Positions 1 through 6,345 are shown, counted from the first letter of the stretch. The stretch: DNA of 9,479 nt from Bacteroidales bacterium (GCA_017645985.1 JAGCNK010000198.1:1-9479); one strand, 5' to 3'. Notes: generated from the letters alone by a model not told the origin. A program made the numbers and translations.

Positions 1-746
1 ACAACACCAAGAGCAAAGATTATTCGCAGTTGTTCGACCATCCGCGCCCGGGTCACGCCGATTTTGTGGCACGTGTAAAATATGGCGGATTCAACGACTA
101 TACCGGTGGAGGACATTTCTCCGGTCGCATAACGCTTGGTCTTGTGGCGGCAGGTGTAATTGCCAAAAAAATCATCGCGCCAATGAACATAAACGCCCAA
201 ATATTAGAAGTGGGCGGCAGCAAAGATATCGAATCGGCTGTGACTAAGGCAATTGAAACTCACGATTCTATTGGCGGCATTGTAGAATGTACCGTTAATA
301 ATGTGCCTGTGGGACTGGGCGAACCCTTTTTCTCGTCGGTAGAAGCCGAAATCAGCAGAATGGCTTTCTCTATTCCCGCCATCAAGGGCATTGAGTTTGG
401 CGCAGGATTTCAAGTGGCAAAAATGACCGGCAGCCAAAACAACGACAATATTGTCAACGCCGACGGACGCACCGAAACCAACAACGCAGGCGGCATCAAC
501 GGCGGCATCTCCAACGGCAACCCGATTGTTTTTCGTGTTGCAGTAAAACCCACTCCGAGCATTTCGTTACCGCAAGACACATATAACATTAAGGACGGAA
601 AAGTGGAACCGCTTGTAATTCAAGGCCGTCACGACCTCTGCATTGTGCTCCGTGTGCCCCCCGTGTTGGAGGCTGCGGCTGCAATCGCTCTTGCCGACCT
701 CAGTCTTGTGGCGCAAAGCGTGAAACGAGTTTTTAAGGACAATTAA
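1..746 (+). CDS. aroC: Chorismate synthase, C-terminal part (5' end outside window)
   Basis: Chorismate synthase converts 5-enolpyruvylshikimate-3-phosphate to chorismate, the last step of the shikimate pathway, using reduced FMN in the cytoplasm. The reading frame is already open at base 3 and about 247 residues are visible. The family is usually about 360 residues, so roughly 110 N-terminal residues lie to the left. Recognisable motifs are NTKSKDY at the edge, RPGHAD at about bases 45-62, GGGHFSGR (the Bacteroidota form of the GGRxSxRET motif) and, near the C-terminus, GRHDLC followed by an Ala-rich helix. The TTG at base 30 is internal Leu, not a start, because family-conserved sequence continues upstream of it. 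The stop is TAA at 744-746. The lpxH-like gene follows after 10 bp, so the two are probably co-transcribed. Identification is secure from the motifs; only the N-terminal flavin-site motifs cannot be checked. Confidence 0.96.
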   Translation, partial: NTKSKDYSQLFDHPRPGHADFVARVKYGGFNDYTGGGHFSGRITLGLVAAGVIAKKIIAPMNINAQILEVGGSKDIESAVTKAIETHDSIGGIVECTVNNVPVGLGEPFFSSVEAEISRMAFSIPAIKGIEFGAGFQVAKMTGSQNNDNIVNADGRTETNNAGGINGGISNGNPIVFRVAVKPTPSISLPQDTYNIKDGKVEPLVIQGRHDLCIVLRVPPVLEAAAAIALADLSLVAQSVKRVFKDN

Positions 747-756
747 ACCAGCAGTT

Positions 757-1497
757 TTGAAAAGCAAAGCCTATTTCGTATCGGATCTTCACCTCGGCGC
801 ACCCGACAAGGCACTCTCCGACGAACGTGAGCGCAGGGCGGTGCGTTGGCTCGATTATATCAAAGACGACGCGGCGCAACTGTTCCTCCTTGGCGACATT
901 TTCGATTTTTGGTACGAATGGCGCAGGGCTGTGCCCAAAGGCTTTGTAAGGTTTCTTGCCAAACTCGCCGAACTCAGAGATTCCGGCACTGAGATATATT
1001 TCTTCACCGGCAACCACGATATTTGGGCATACCATTATCTCAACGATGAAATAGGAGCGGAGATAATCCGCAAACCACAACTGTTTGAAATTCAGGGCAA
1101 AAAACTCTATCTTGGTCACGGCGACGGTCTCGGACATCACGACCGAAAATACAAGATAATGAAGGCGTTCTTTACCAACCGACTGTTGCAGTGGATGTTC
1201 TCTAATATGCTTCATCCCGATTTTGCGCTCTGGCTCGGCAGCAAGTGGTCGCTAAGTCGCGATTCTTACAACCGCACACCAGAATTTCTTGACGAGAAAG
1301 AGTGGCTTGTGGAGCATATACGCGAAATTATGCCCAACATTAATGCTGATTATTACGTATTCGGACATAGGCATTGCGCTGTAGAATATCAGTTAGAACC
1401 AAATATAAAATACATAAACACAGGTGTTTGGTTTAAGTCGTCGCCATACGCCGAACTAAGCGAGGGGGCACTATTTCTCAAAAATTTTGACCTATGA
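757..1497 (+). CDS. lpxH: UDP-2,3-diacylglucosamine diphosphatase, LpxH-like metallophosphatase
   Basis: LpxH hydrolyses UDP-2,3-diacylglucosamine to lipid X and UMP, the fourth step of lipid A synthesis, at the cytoplasmic face of the inner membrane. The 246-residue protein is close to the usual 240 and carries the calcineurin-like metal-site motifs in order: D10-x-H12 (SDLHLG), GDIFD at 46-50, GNHD at 85-88, GHGDG at 120-124 and GH204-x-H206. All metal ligands appear present. The middle region (about 130-180), rich in aromatic residues, fits the LpxH cap that holds the acyl chains. The only plausible start is the TTG at 757: the frame is closed upstream at 721, no ATG or GTG lies between, and SDLHLG must stay within the protein. 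The gene sits 10 bp after aroC and shares an ATGA overlap with the lipid kinase gene. A different substrate within this phosphatase superfamily is possible but less likely. Confidence 0.88.
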   Translation: MKSKAYFVSDLHLGAPDKALSDERERRAVRWLDYIKDDAAQLFLLGDIFDFWYEWRRAVPKGFVRFLAKLAELRDSGTEIYFFTGNHDIWAYHYLNDEIGAEIIRKPQLFEIQGKKLYLGHGDGLGHHDRKYKIMKAFFTNRLLQWMFSNMLHPDFALWLGSKWSLSRDSYNRTPEFLDEKEWLVEHIREIMPNINADYYVFGHRHCAVEYQLEPNIKYINTGVWFKSSPYAELSEGALFLKNFDL

Positions 1498-2414
1498 AAA
1501 AAGTAACAGCCATAATCTGCGGAAAAAACAAGCGAGCTGCGGCTATGCGCGAGGAAATAGAGCTTAATCTTTTGCCTCATTTCCAGCTTGTTACTTATAT
1601 CACCAAGAAAAACACCGCCACTCAGATAGCCCGCGAGGAGGCTCTCAAGGGCACCGACGTGATTCTGTCGGTGGGCGGCGACGGCACTGCCAACGAGGTG
1701 GTAAACGGACTGGTGTTTGAAAATTCCGACATATCCAAGCTTCCCGCCTTGGCAGTTATTCCCTTCGGCACAGGCAACGACCTTTCGCGCACGATACACG
1801 CAGGGTTCAACTACAAGAAGCTTATCGAAAAAATCAACAACGACGACTATATCATCGCCGACGTGGCGTCGGCATCGTATACCAACCACGAGGGGCAGCG
1901 TGAGACCCGCTTTTTTGTCAACATTGCCGACATAGGCTTAGGACCGTCGGTAATTACCAAAGCCGAAAAACTGGCAAAGAAAATGTCAGGATCGCTGTCG
2001 TATATGCTTTCGGCAGTGGCAACGCTTTTTTCCCCTCCAAAAATGAACATCCGGCTCATAACCGACGACTTCAGCATCGAGTGCCCTATGTCGATTATTT
2101 GCGTGGCCAATGGTATATATTTTGGCAGCGGATTCGGCATTTCGCCCTATTCCAAAATCGACGACGGATTGTTGGATGTGGTCTTTATCAAGAAACTTAC
2201 AACTGCGCAGTTTGTGTCGCAGATAAAGAAAATACGGCAGAGCAAGCTGGTGTTTGCCGACCAGGTTTCGTACCGCAAAACCGACAAGTGCCGTATAGAG
2301 TCGGTCGGAGAGCGGGAGATGGAAATCGAACTAGATGGCGAATTGGTGGGTACAACGCCCATTGATGTAAAAATTTTCTCTTCTTCGGTAAAATTTTTTG
2401 TAGATACAAAATAA
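1494..2414 (+). CDS. Diacylglycerol kinase family lipid kinase (YegS/DgkB-like)
   Basis: This 306-residue protein belongs to the DAGK-catalytic family, which transfers ATP phosphate to a lipid hydroxyl at the membrane surface. The nucleotide-binding motif SVGGDGT lies at 59-65, followed by NEVVNG. The second glycine-rich motif, PFGTGND, is at 90-96, and the C-terminal lobe ends with the typical DGE (281-283) of the metal and phosphate site. Length and motif order match YegS/BmrU/DgkB-type enzymes. No signal peptide or transmembrane segment is evident. ATG 1494 overlaps the upstream stop as ATGA, suggesting translational coupling to the lpxH-like gene. The substrate is not visible from sequence: diacylglycerol recycling is the default reading. 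Because the superfamily also includes sphingoid-base kinases and many Bacteroidota make sphingolipids, a long-chain-base substrate is an alternative. The 3' end overlaps the -33 element of the rpsP promoter. Confidence 0.92.
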   Translation: MKKVTAIICGKNKRAAAMREEIELNLLPHFQLVTYITKKNTATQIAREEALKGTDVILSVGGDGTANEVVNGLVFENSDISKLPALAVIPFGTGNDLSRTIHAGFNYKKLIEKINNDDYIIADVASASYTNHEGQRETRFFVNIADIGLGPSVITKAEKLAKKMSGSLSYMLSAVATLFSPPKMNIRLITDDFSIECPMSIICVANGIYFGSGFGISPYSKIDDGLLDVVFIKKLTTAQFVSQIKKIRQSKLVFADQVSYRKTDKCRIESVGEREMEIELDGELVGTTPIDVKIFSSSVKFFVDTK

Positions 2415-2426
2415 AGTGTAATTTTG
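2397..2426 (+). promoter_or_regulatory. Bacteroidota-type promoter for rpsP-rimM-GNAT
   Basis: A TTTG at 2397-2400 is followed, after an 18-nt spacer, by TAATTTTG at 2419-2426. This is an exact match to the Bacteroidota primary sigma consensus (-33 TTTG and -7 TAnnTTTG). Transcription would start a few bases downstream, near 2432-2436, leaving an AT-rich leader of about 40 nt before the rpsP ATG at 2474, with no Shine-Dalgarno sequence, as is normal in this phylum. The -33 element lies inside the last codons of the lipid kinase gene. Found by eye, not by mapping. Confidence 0.72.
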
Positions 2427-2473
2427 CACCCGAAAAATTTTATTTAAACAACAATTTATAAACACAAAACATC

Positions 2474-3019
2474 ATGCCTGTTAAAATTAGATTAGCAAGA
2501 CACGGTAAGAAGGGCTACGCATACTATTCGATAGTAGTTGCCGACTCAAGAGCGCCACGAGATGGCCGATTCATTGAAAAAGTAGGAACTTACAATCCTA
2601 ACACCAATCCTGCACAGGTTGACATCAAGTTTGACCGCGCATTGTATTGGATTCAGACAGGCGCTCAACCTACCGACACTTGCAGAACGCTCCTTTCGAG
2701 CAAGGGAGTGCTCCTCAAAGACCACCTGTTGCGTGGCGTTAAAAAGAACGCTCTTACCGAGGCTCAGGCCGAGGCTAAATTCAACGAGTGGCTCAAAAAC
2801 AAAGAAAACAAACTCAACGCCGTTAAAGAAAGCGCCGACAGCAAAAAGAAAGCTGACAACGCTAAACGTCTCGAAGCTGAGTCTAAGGTGAAAGAGGCTA
2901 AACTCGCTGAAATCAACAAGAAGAAAGCTGAAGCAGAGGCCGCTGCAAAAGCAGCCGAGGCAGAAGCAGCTCAAACTGAAGCAGCAGAAGCTCCCGCCGA
3001 TGAACCCAAAGCCGAGTAA
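2474..3019 (+). CDS. rpsP: 30S ribosomal protein S16 with long C-terminal extension
   Basis: S16 is a primary 16S rRNA-binding protein of the 30S body and is needed for subunit assembly. Residues 1 to about 85 are the canonical fold: PVKIRLARHGKKGYAYYSIV at the start, then VVADSRAPRDGRFIEKVGTYNP, DIKFDRALYWIQTGAQPT and RTLLSSKGVLLKDH. The protein has 181 residues, against about 82 in E. coli. The extra part (about 86-181) is a charged, helix-prone tail built almost entirely of Ala, Lys and Glu with some Gln, Asn and Asp, ending in an Ala/Glu-rich, proline-containing stretch. Such extended S16 proteins are familiar in Bacteroidota. The ATG at 2474 immediately precedes the conserved PVKIRL start. 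The gene is first in its unit behind the promoter at 2397-2426 and its 3' end overlaps rimM. Confidence 0.97.
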   Translation: MPVKIRLARHGKKGYAYYSIVVADSRAPRDGRFIEKVGTYNPNTNPAQVDIKFDRALYWIQTGAQPTDTCRTLLSSKGVLLKDHLLRGVKKNALTEAQAEAKFNEWLKNKENKLNAVKESADSKKKADNAKRLEAESKVKEAKLAEINKKKAEAEAAAKAAEAEAAQTEAAEAPADEPKAE

Positions 3020-3539
3020 ATATTTGGACAGAGGTAATCTCACAAAGATTGCCACTATCTATAATTTTTTAGGCAGCAACGGCGGCGTGGTACTTAATTT
3101 AGTGCCGCCATACTATGAAATTTTAACTGAGGAACCTGTACTCGTCGACATAGACGGGTACTTGGTTCCTTTCTTTATTGATGAGGACACTGTTTTTTAC
3201 AACAAGAAAACTGTGTCGCTGCGGTTTACGACCATTAAATCGCAAAAAAGCGCCACTTCGCTTATTGGTCGCGATGTGTATGCCCTTACCGAGACTCTCG
3301 ATATCGACGAAGACGAGGAAGAACAGTTTGAGTATGAGGGATATACTGCGTTCGACCATCACAACAACCATCTCGGCGTGATAAAGGGAATCGACGATAT
3401 ACCAGGCAATCCGCTTATGGTTATCGACAATTCGGGCAAGGAGCTGCTTGTGCCGGCTCTGGCTGTGGAGGTGATTGATGTGGACGATGACGCTAAAAAA
3501 ATTACAATTTCCATCCCTGAAGGTCTCACCGACTTGTAA
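3000..3539 (+). CDS. rimM: Ribosome maturation factor RimM
   Basis: RimM binds S19 and the 16S 3' major (head) domain and helps 30S maturation in the cytoplasm. The 179-residue product matches family length. The C-terminal PRC-barrel half (about 113-179) is clear, with GNPLMVID, KELLVPA and the diagnostic ending ITISIPEGLTDL. The N-terminal half contains LVPFFIDE (55-62), typical of Bacteroidota RimM. The usual GxxHGIxGE-like N-terminal motif is degenerate here, reading LGSNGGVVLN at 24-33. An acidic run (DIDEDEEE, 101-108) separates the two domains. The ATG at 3000 lies inside rpsP and overlaps it by 20 nt. A TTG at 3024, five bases after the rpsP stop, is an alternative start that would remove the overlap and eight residues. 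The rpsP-rimM order supports the call. Confidence 0.87.
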   Translation: MNPKPSKYLDRGNLTKIATIYNFLGSNGGVVLNLVPPYYEILTEEPVLVDIDGYLVPFFIDEDTVFYNKKTVSLRFTTIKSQKSATSLIGRDVYALTETLDIDEDEEEQFEYEGYTAFDHHNNHLGVIKGIDDIPGNPLMVIDNSGKELLVPALAVEVIDVDDDAKKITISIPEGLTDL

Positions 3540-3551
3540 CACCCTATCCTT

Positions 3552-4085
3552 ATGCTTCTTAAAAACGATATTGTAACCCTGCGCCCGTTGGAAATCAGCG
3601 ATTTAGACAACCTTTACAAATGGGAAAACGACCCTGAGATTTGGGAGGTGAGCTATACAATGCTGCCTTATTCCAGATATTCGTTGGAGCAATACATTAC
3701 ACAAGAGTCGCAAAAGGATATTTACGAGGCTCGTCAGTTTCGTCTGGTGATAGAAGACAACGCCTCACACAAGGCGGTAGGTTTGATAGATGTGTTTGAT
3801 TTTGAGCCCTTTGATATGCGTGCCGCAGTAGGAGTGTCGGTCAACGAAAAACAGGCACGGGGCAAAAAAATCGCCACCAACGCTATGCAGCTGTTGATTG
3901 AGTATTGCTTTGGTTATCTGCACCTTCATCAGCTTTACGCACGCATTTTTACCGACAATGTCGCAAGTGTGGCACTGTTCAAATCGCTCGGATTTGAACT
4001 GTGCGGACTGTTTCGCCAGTGGCATCTTTCGCAGGAAGGATGGAAAGACGAGGCTGTTTATCAGCTGATTAGCGATAATGTCTGA
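3552..4085 (+). CDS. GNAT family N-acetyltransferase (RimJ/RimL/SpeG-like)
   Basis: This 177-residue cytoplasmic protein has the GNAT fold that moves an acetyl group from acetyl-CoA to an amine. Evidence is the N-terminal VTLRPLEISDLDNLYKWEND (residues 8-27), the acetyl-CoA pyrophosphate loop around QARGKKIATNA (101-111) and the C-terminal NVASVALFKSLGFELCGLFR (136-155), typical of the RimJ/RimL/SpeG group. In the loop the usual final small residue of R/QxxGxG/A is Lys106, a departure worth noting. The substrate is not visible. Polyamines (SpeG), ribosomal protein N-termini (RimI/J/L) and antibiotics are all acylated by relatives; the place behind rpsP and rimM, with a 12-bp gap, makes a translation-linked role attractive but unproven. 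The stop at 4083-4085 is one base from the convergent stop of the fibre gene. Confidence 0.88.
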   Translation: MLLKNDIVTLRPLEISDLDNLYKWENDPEIWEVSYTMLPYSRYSLEQYITQESQKDIYEARQFRLVIEDNASHKAVGLIDVFDFEPFDMRAAVGVSVNEKQARGKKIATNAMQLLIEYCFGYLHLHQLYARIFTDNVASVALFKSLGFELCGLFRQWHLSQEGWKDEAVYQLISDNV

Positions 4086-4086
4086 T

Positions 4087-5835
4087 CTATTTCTTCTCTA
4101 AAGCCTCCACACGTTTCAGCAGTGCGTCGATAGTGTCGCTGAGCTTTTTGTTTTCTTCTTTCAGCTGTTCTATCTCGGCTTGCTGCTCTTGCATAGCCTG
4201 TGTAAGCACGGGAATAACACCAATGTAATTGACAGTCTTGTAGCCGTCGTCCCCATCGTTTACGAGTTCGGGAAGAACCTTTTCGAGTTCCTGGGCGATA
4301 AAACCGTATTGAAGTGTGGTGGGTGCGTTTGCGTTACGACTAACCGACTTGTCCCAGTTGAATGTTACACCGTTGAGTTTCATCACCTTGTCGATAGATT
4401 TTTCGAGCGGTTTGATGTTGGTTTTTAGACGGCGGTCGGAGGGGTTTAATAAGCTTCCTTTAGCGTAAACATCACCGCTTTTTTTAACATAGAAGGCATT
4501 GCTAGGTTGATCAGCGTTATCACCGTTTCCTATAATAAAATAAGCATCTACAATGTCATTATAGGCACCAATTACTATTGAGTTTTCCTTTGTGGTTTTT
4601 ACTCCATTGCCTATTGCTAGTGAGCGTTTGTAACTAGCAACGGTTCCTGAACCGATAGCGATTGTCCCTGATTCTGCGATTTTTCCTCCGGCTATTGCAA
4701 TACCAGTGGCATCTTCTGTGTAGTTAGAACTACTACTACTACTACCTATTGTCAGATATTTCTCCATTGTTAAACCGTCATTAGTGAACTGATTACCTTC
4801 GTATTTAATCATTGCTGCTCCTCCTGTATTGGTTCCTTTTTCCCACGGGCAGTCGGTACTGAGCTTTTTGTTTTTCCATTGTCCAGCTGTGTTGTCCCAA
4901 GTGAGGATGTCGCCATCCGCTTTGGAGGTGATTTTTACGTCTTTTAAATCTCCTTCTAGTGCCAGTTGTTTGTTGGTCCATCCTGAAGAAGAGTAGTAGA
5001 GTACTTGACCAGCGGATGCTCCAGTCGTTGTAACATCGTTGAGCTGACCAAGTTGGGTTACTAAAGTAGGGAAAGCCTTTTTTGTCCATTTTCCGCTATT
5101 ATTGTATGCAAGATAGTCGCCGTCGGCTGCTCCTGTTACGTTTACGTCGGTGAGGTCGCCTAATGCGGAAGCTCCTTGTGCTGACGAAACAGATTTGCTT
5201 GTCCATTGCGATCCGTCCCAAGAGAGAACTTGACCTGTTTGTACTGCGCTAACATCCACGTCGGCAAGTTGCGATAGCTTGTTGGGTATCTTGTCGTTGG
5301 CGTCGGCAGTTACCACGCCTGCCGATGCGGCTGTGGTGGCAGAGCCTGCGTTGGCTGCAAAGTCGGTTTTCTGAGCCACCAATGCGTATGGCACGGCCGA
5401 AAATTTTGACACACCCAAGTCGCTGAGGCTGTTGAGATGCTCTGATTCGCCAAAGTCGGCACGAACTTTAAGGTAGTAGTATCCTTGCGACACATCCAAC
5501 CAGTCGATGTCGCTGTATTGTGCGCAGCTTCCTGCCAGGGTGTTGGTGGCGTCAGAAGCGCCTATCTCTATCGAAAACAGACCGAAGTCGTTGGTGGTGG
5601 GGTAGTGGAGCTCCTGCCAAAGCACGGGACAGGTGCTGTTTTTGTCGCAGTCGGTGCCTTGAAGTACCGACACTTCCACCGTGATTTTTTTTGCAGCTAC
5701 AGGCGAACCGTCCTCGGCGTTTACTACCGCCTGATAGTTAAACGAGTTGGGCAGCTGCTGTGCGTTGGCGCCGGTAGCTAAGACCGATAATACTGCTGTG
5801 GCCAGAATGCCTTTGGTTATGATATTTGTGCTCAT
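4087..5835 (-). CDS. Exported fibre-like surface protein with peptidase S74 (intramolecular chaperone) domain
   Basis: 582 residues. A signal peptide (1-25, cut after ANA) precedes a domain at about 27-152 starting LPNSFNYQAVV and containing WQELHYPTTNDFGLFSIEIG, a type common at the N-terminus of Bacteroidota surface proteins. Four tandem repeats follow (187-325), then a YadA-head-like stretch with IAIG, LAIGN, IVIG and FIIGNG steps (about 376-437). A peptidase S74 domain comes next, with SDRRLK at 466-471 and YGFIAQELEKVLPELV at 510-525, and finally a coiled coil (545-582). S74 domains of phage tail spikes trimerise the protein and then cut themselves off just before the catalytic Ser. Ser466 and Lys471 have the same five-residue spacing as the endosialidase dyad, so self-cleavage is plausible. 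I infer a trimeric surface fibre. It has no T9SS sorting domain of its own, so its route across the outer membrane is open. Last gene of the operon. Confidence 0.88.
   Translation of the reverse strand: MSTNIITKGILATAVLSVLATGANAQQLPNSFNYQAVVNAEDGSPVAAKKITVEVSVLQGTDCDKNSTCPVLWQELHYPTTNDFGLFSIEIGASDATNTLAGSCAQYSDIDWLDVSQGYYYLKVRADFGESEHLNSLSDLGVSKFSAVPYALVAQKTDFAANAGSATTAASAGVVTADANDKIPNKLSQLADVDVSAVQTGQVLSWDGSQWTSKSVSSAQGASALGDLTDVNVTGAADGDYLAYNNSGKWTKKAFPTLVTQLGQLNDVTTTGASAGQVLYYSSSGWTNKQLALEGDLKDVKITSKADGDILTWDNTAGQWKNKKLSTDCPWEKGTNTGGAAMIKYEGNQFTNDGLTMEKYLTIGSSSSSSNYTEDATGIAIAGGKIAESGTIAIGSGTVASYKRSLAIGNGVKTTKENSIVIGAYNDIVDAYFIIGNGDNADQPSNAFYVKKSGDVYAKGSLLNPSDRRLKTNIKPLEKSIDKVMKLNGVTFNWDKSVSRNANAPTTLQYGFIAQELEKVLPELVNDGDDGYKTVNYIGVIPVLTQAMQEQQAEIEQLKEENKKLSDTIDALLKRVEALEKK
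4729..4743 (-). repeat. Trinucleotide tract (AGT)5 encoding poly-Ser
   Basis: Five perfect ACT units on the plus strand (AGT on the coding strand) encode Ser365-369, with a sixth Ser from TCT. The tract lies just before the YadA-head-like segment of the fibre protein. Repeat-number changes would keep the frame and alter only the length of a Ser linker. Confidence 0.8.
4861..5277 (-). repeat. Four tandem protein repeats in the fibre shaft
   Basis: Residues 187-216, 225-255, 262-291 and 293-325 are copies of a unit of about 30 residues. The consensus is roughly LxxLxDVxxTGAxxGxxLxYxxSGxWxxK, as in LADVDV...GQVLSWDGSQW and LNDVTT...GQVLYYSSSGW. The conserved L-x-D-V steps fall at residues 190, 228, 265 and 297. 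DNA identity between copies is low, so this is an old protein repeat rather than a recent DNA duplication. Similar units occur in phage tail fibres. Confidence 0.85.
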
Positions 5836-5847
5836 AGTAGTCAGGTT

Positions 5848-6342
5848 TTATATTTTGATTGCTTTTAGGGCTAAAACTTTGTCGCCCGATTTTATTCTGA
5901 TAATGTAACGTCCTTGTTTCAAATTGGTTGCCGGAATTGTTATTTCCATAAAGTTGTCGGCATATTCGGTGATGGTGTATTTTGCCGACATGGTTCTTCC
6001 TGTGGCATCGGTGATGGTGACAGTAGGGTCGGGAGCGGTGGCTTTTTTGCCGAATCGTATCGACACATAGTCGGCAAACGGGTTGGGATAGAGCTTGGTT
6101 TCAAACGATTCTGATTCTGCAGGCTTTGCCACGGTTTGGTCTTGCTTGTTTGCGTTGTGGCTTTTGATAGTGGCAAAACCAGTGAGACCGCCTCCCGCCA
6201 CCACATACGAGCAAGTATGCCGGGCTGTCTTCACCGTATTGGCAGCTGCCACGGTACGGTTGGCGCTCAGGCTCTGCGCTCCGGCGTTTGACATCGCCAG
6301 CACGCATAGTGCAATTGTCAATATTTTGATAATCTTGCTCAT
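5848..6342 (-). CDS. Small secreted protein: signal peptide plus T9SS type A sorting domain
   Basis: 164 residues. Residues 1-22 form a signal peptide (hydrophobic core ILTIALCVLAM, cut near NAGA-QS). Residues 84-164 are a T9SS type A sorting domain: it starts with the hallmark LYPNPFADYVSIRF, continues with VTITDATGRTMSA and ends with LKQGRYIIRIKSGDKVLALK, the usual terminal beta strands. Such a domain sends cargo through the outer-membrane T9SS translocon, where it is normally removed and the cargo attached to A-LPS or released. The stretch between is only about 60 residues, low in complexity (AAANTVKTA, a Gly-rich SYVVAGGGLTG, then a polar linker), and no catalytic or adhesive domain is recognisable. 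It could be a mini-cargo, an adaptor for the neighbouring fibre, or a remnant of a larger cargo. It lies 3 bp after the PorP-OmpA gene and 12 bp before the fibre gene. Confidence 0.85.
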   Translation of the reverse strand: MSKIIKILTIALCVLAMSNAGAQSLSANRTVAAANTVKTARHTCSYVVAGGGLTGFATIKSHNANKQDQTVAKPAESESFETKLYPNPFADYVSIRFGKKATAPDPTVTITDATGRTMSAKYTITEYADNFMEITIPATNLKQGRYIIRIKSGDKVLALKAIKI

Positions 6343-6345
6343 TGT

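Noticed and set aside
30..32. TTG as start of chorismate synthase
   Set aside because: Conserved residues NTKSKDYSQ continue in frame upstream to the edge, so the gene is truncated by the window rather than short.
733..1215. 160-codon minus-strand open frame opposite the lpxH-like gene
   Set aside because: It lies wholly on the reverse of a gene with clear catalytic motifs, shows no recognisable domain, and its composition is what a mirrored coding strand gives.
1389..1889. 166-codon minus-strand open frame across the lpxH/lipid kinase junction
   Set aside because: Antisense to two well-supported genes, no motif, no promoter or start context.
2546..3055. 169-codon minus-strand open frame opposite rpsP, rich in Phe, Leu and Ser
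   Set aside because: The apparent hydrophobic, membrane-like character is simply the reverse complement of Lys/Glu/Ala codons in the S16 tail.
4060..4069. Perfect palindrome ATCAGCTGAT near the GNAT stop, considered as a terminator
   Set aside because: It has no loop and no T-tract after it on either strand; it is coding sequence and short enough to be chance.
4087..5835. S74 fibre gene as a prophage remnant
   Set aside because: It has a signal peptide and a Bacteroidota envelope-type N-terminal domain, sits in an operon of T9SS genes, and no capsid, tail, integrase or lysis genes are nearby.
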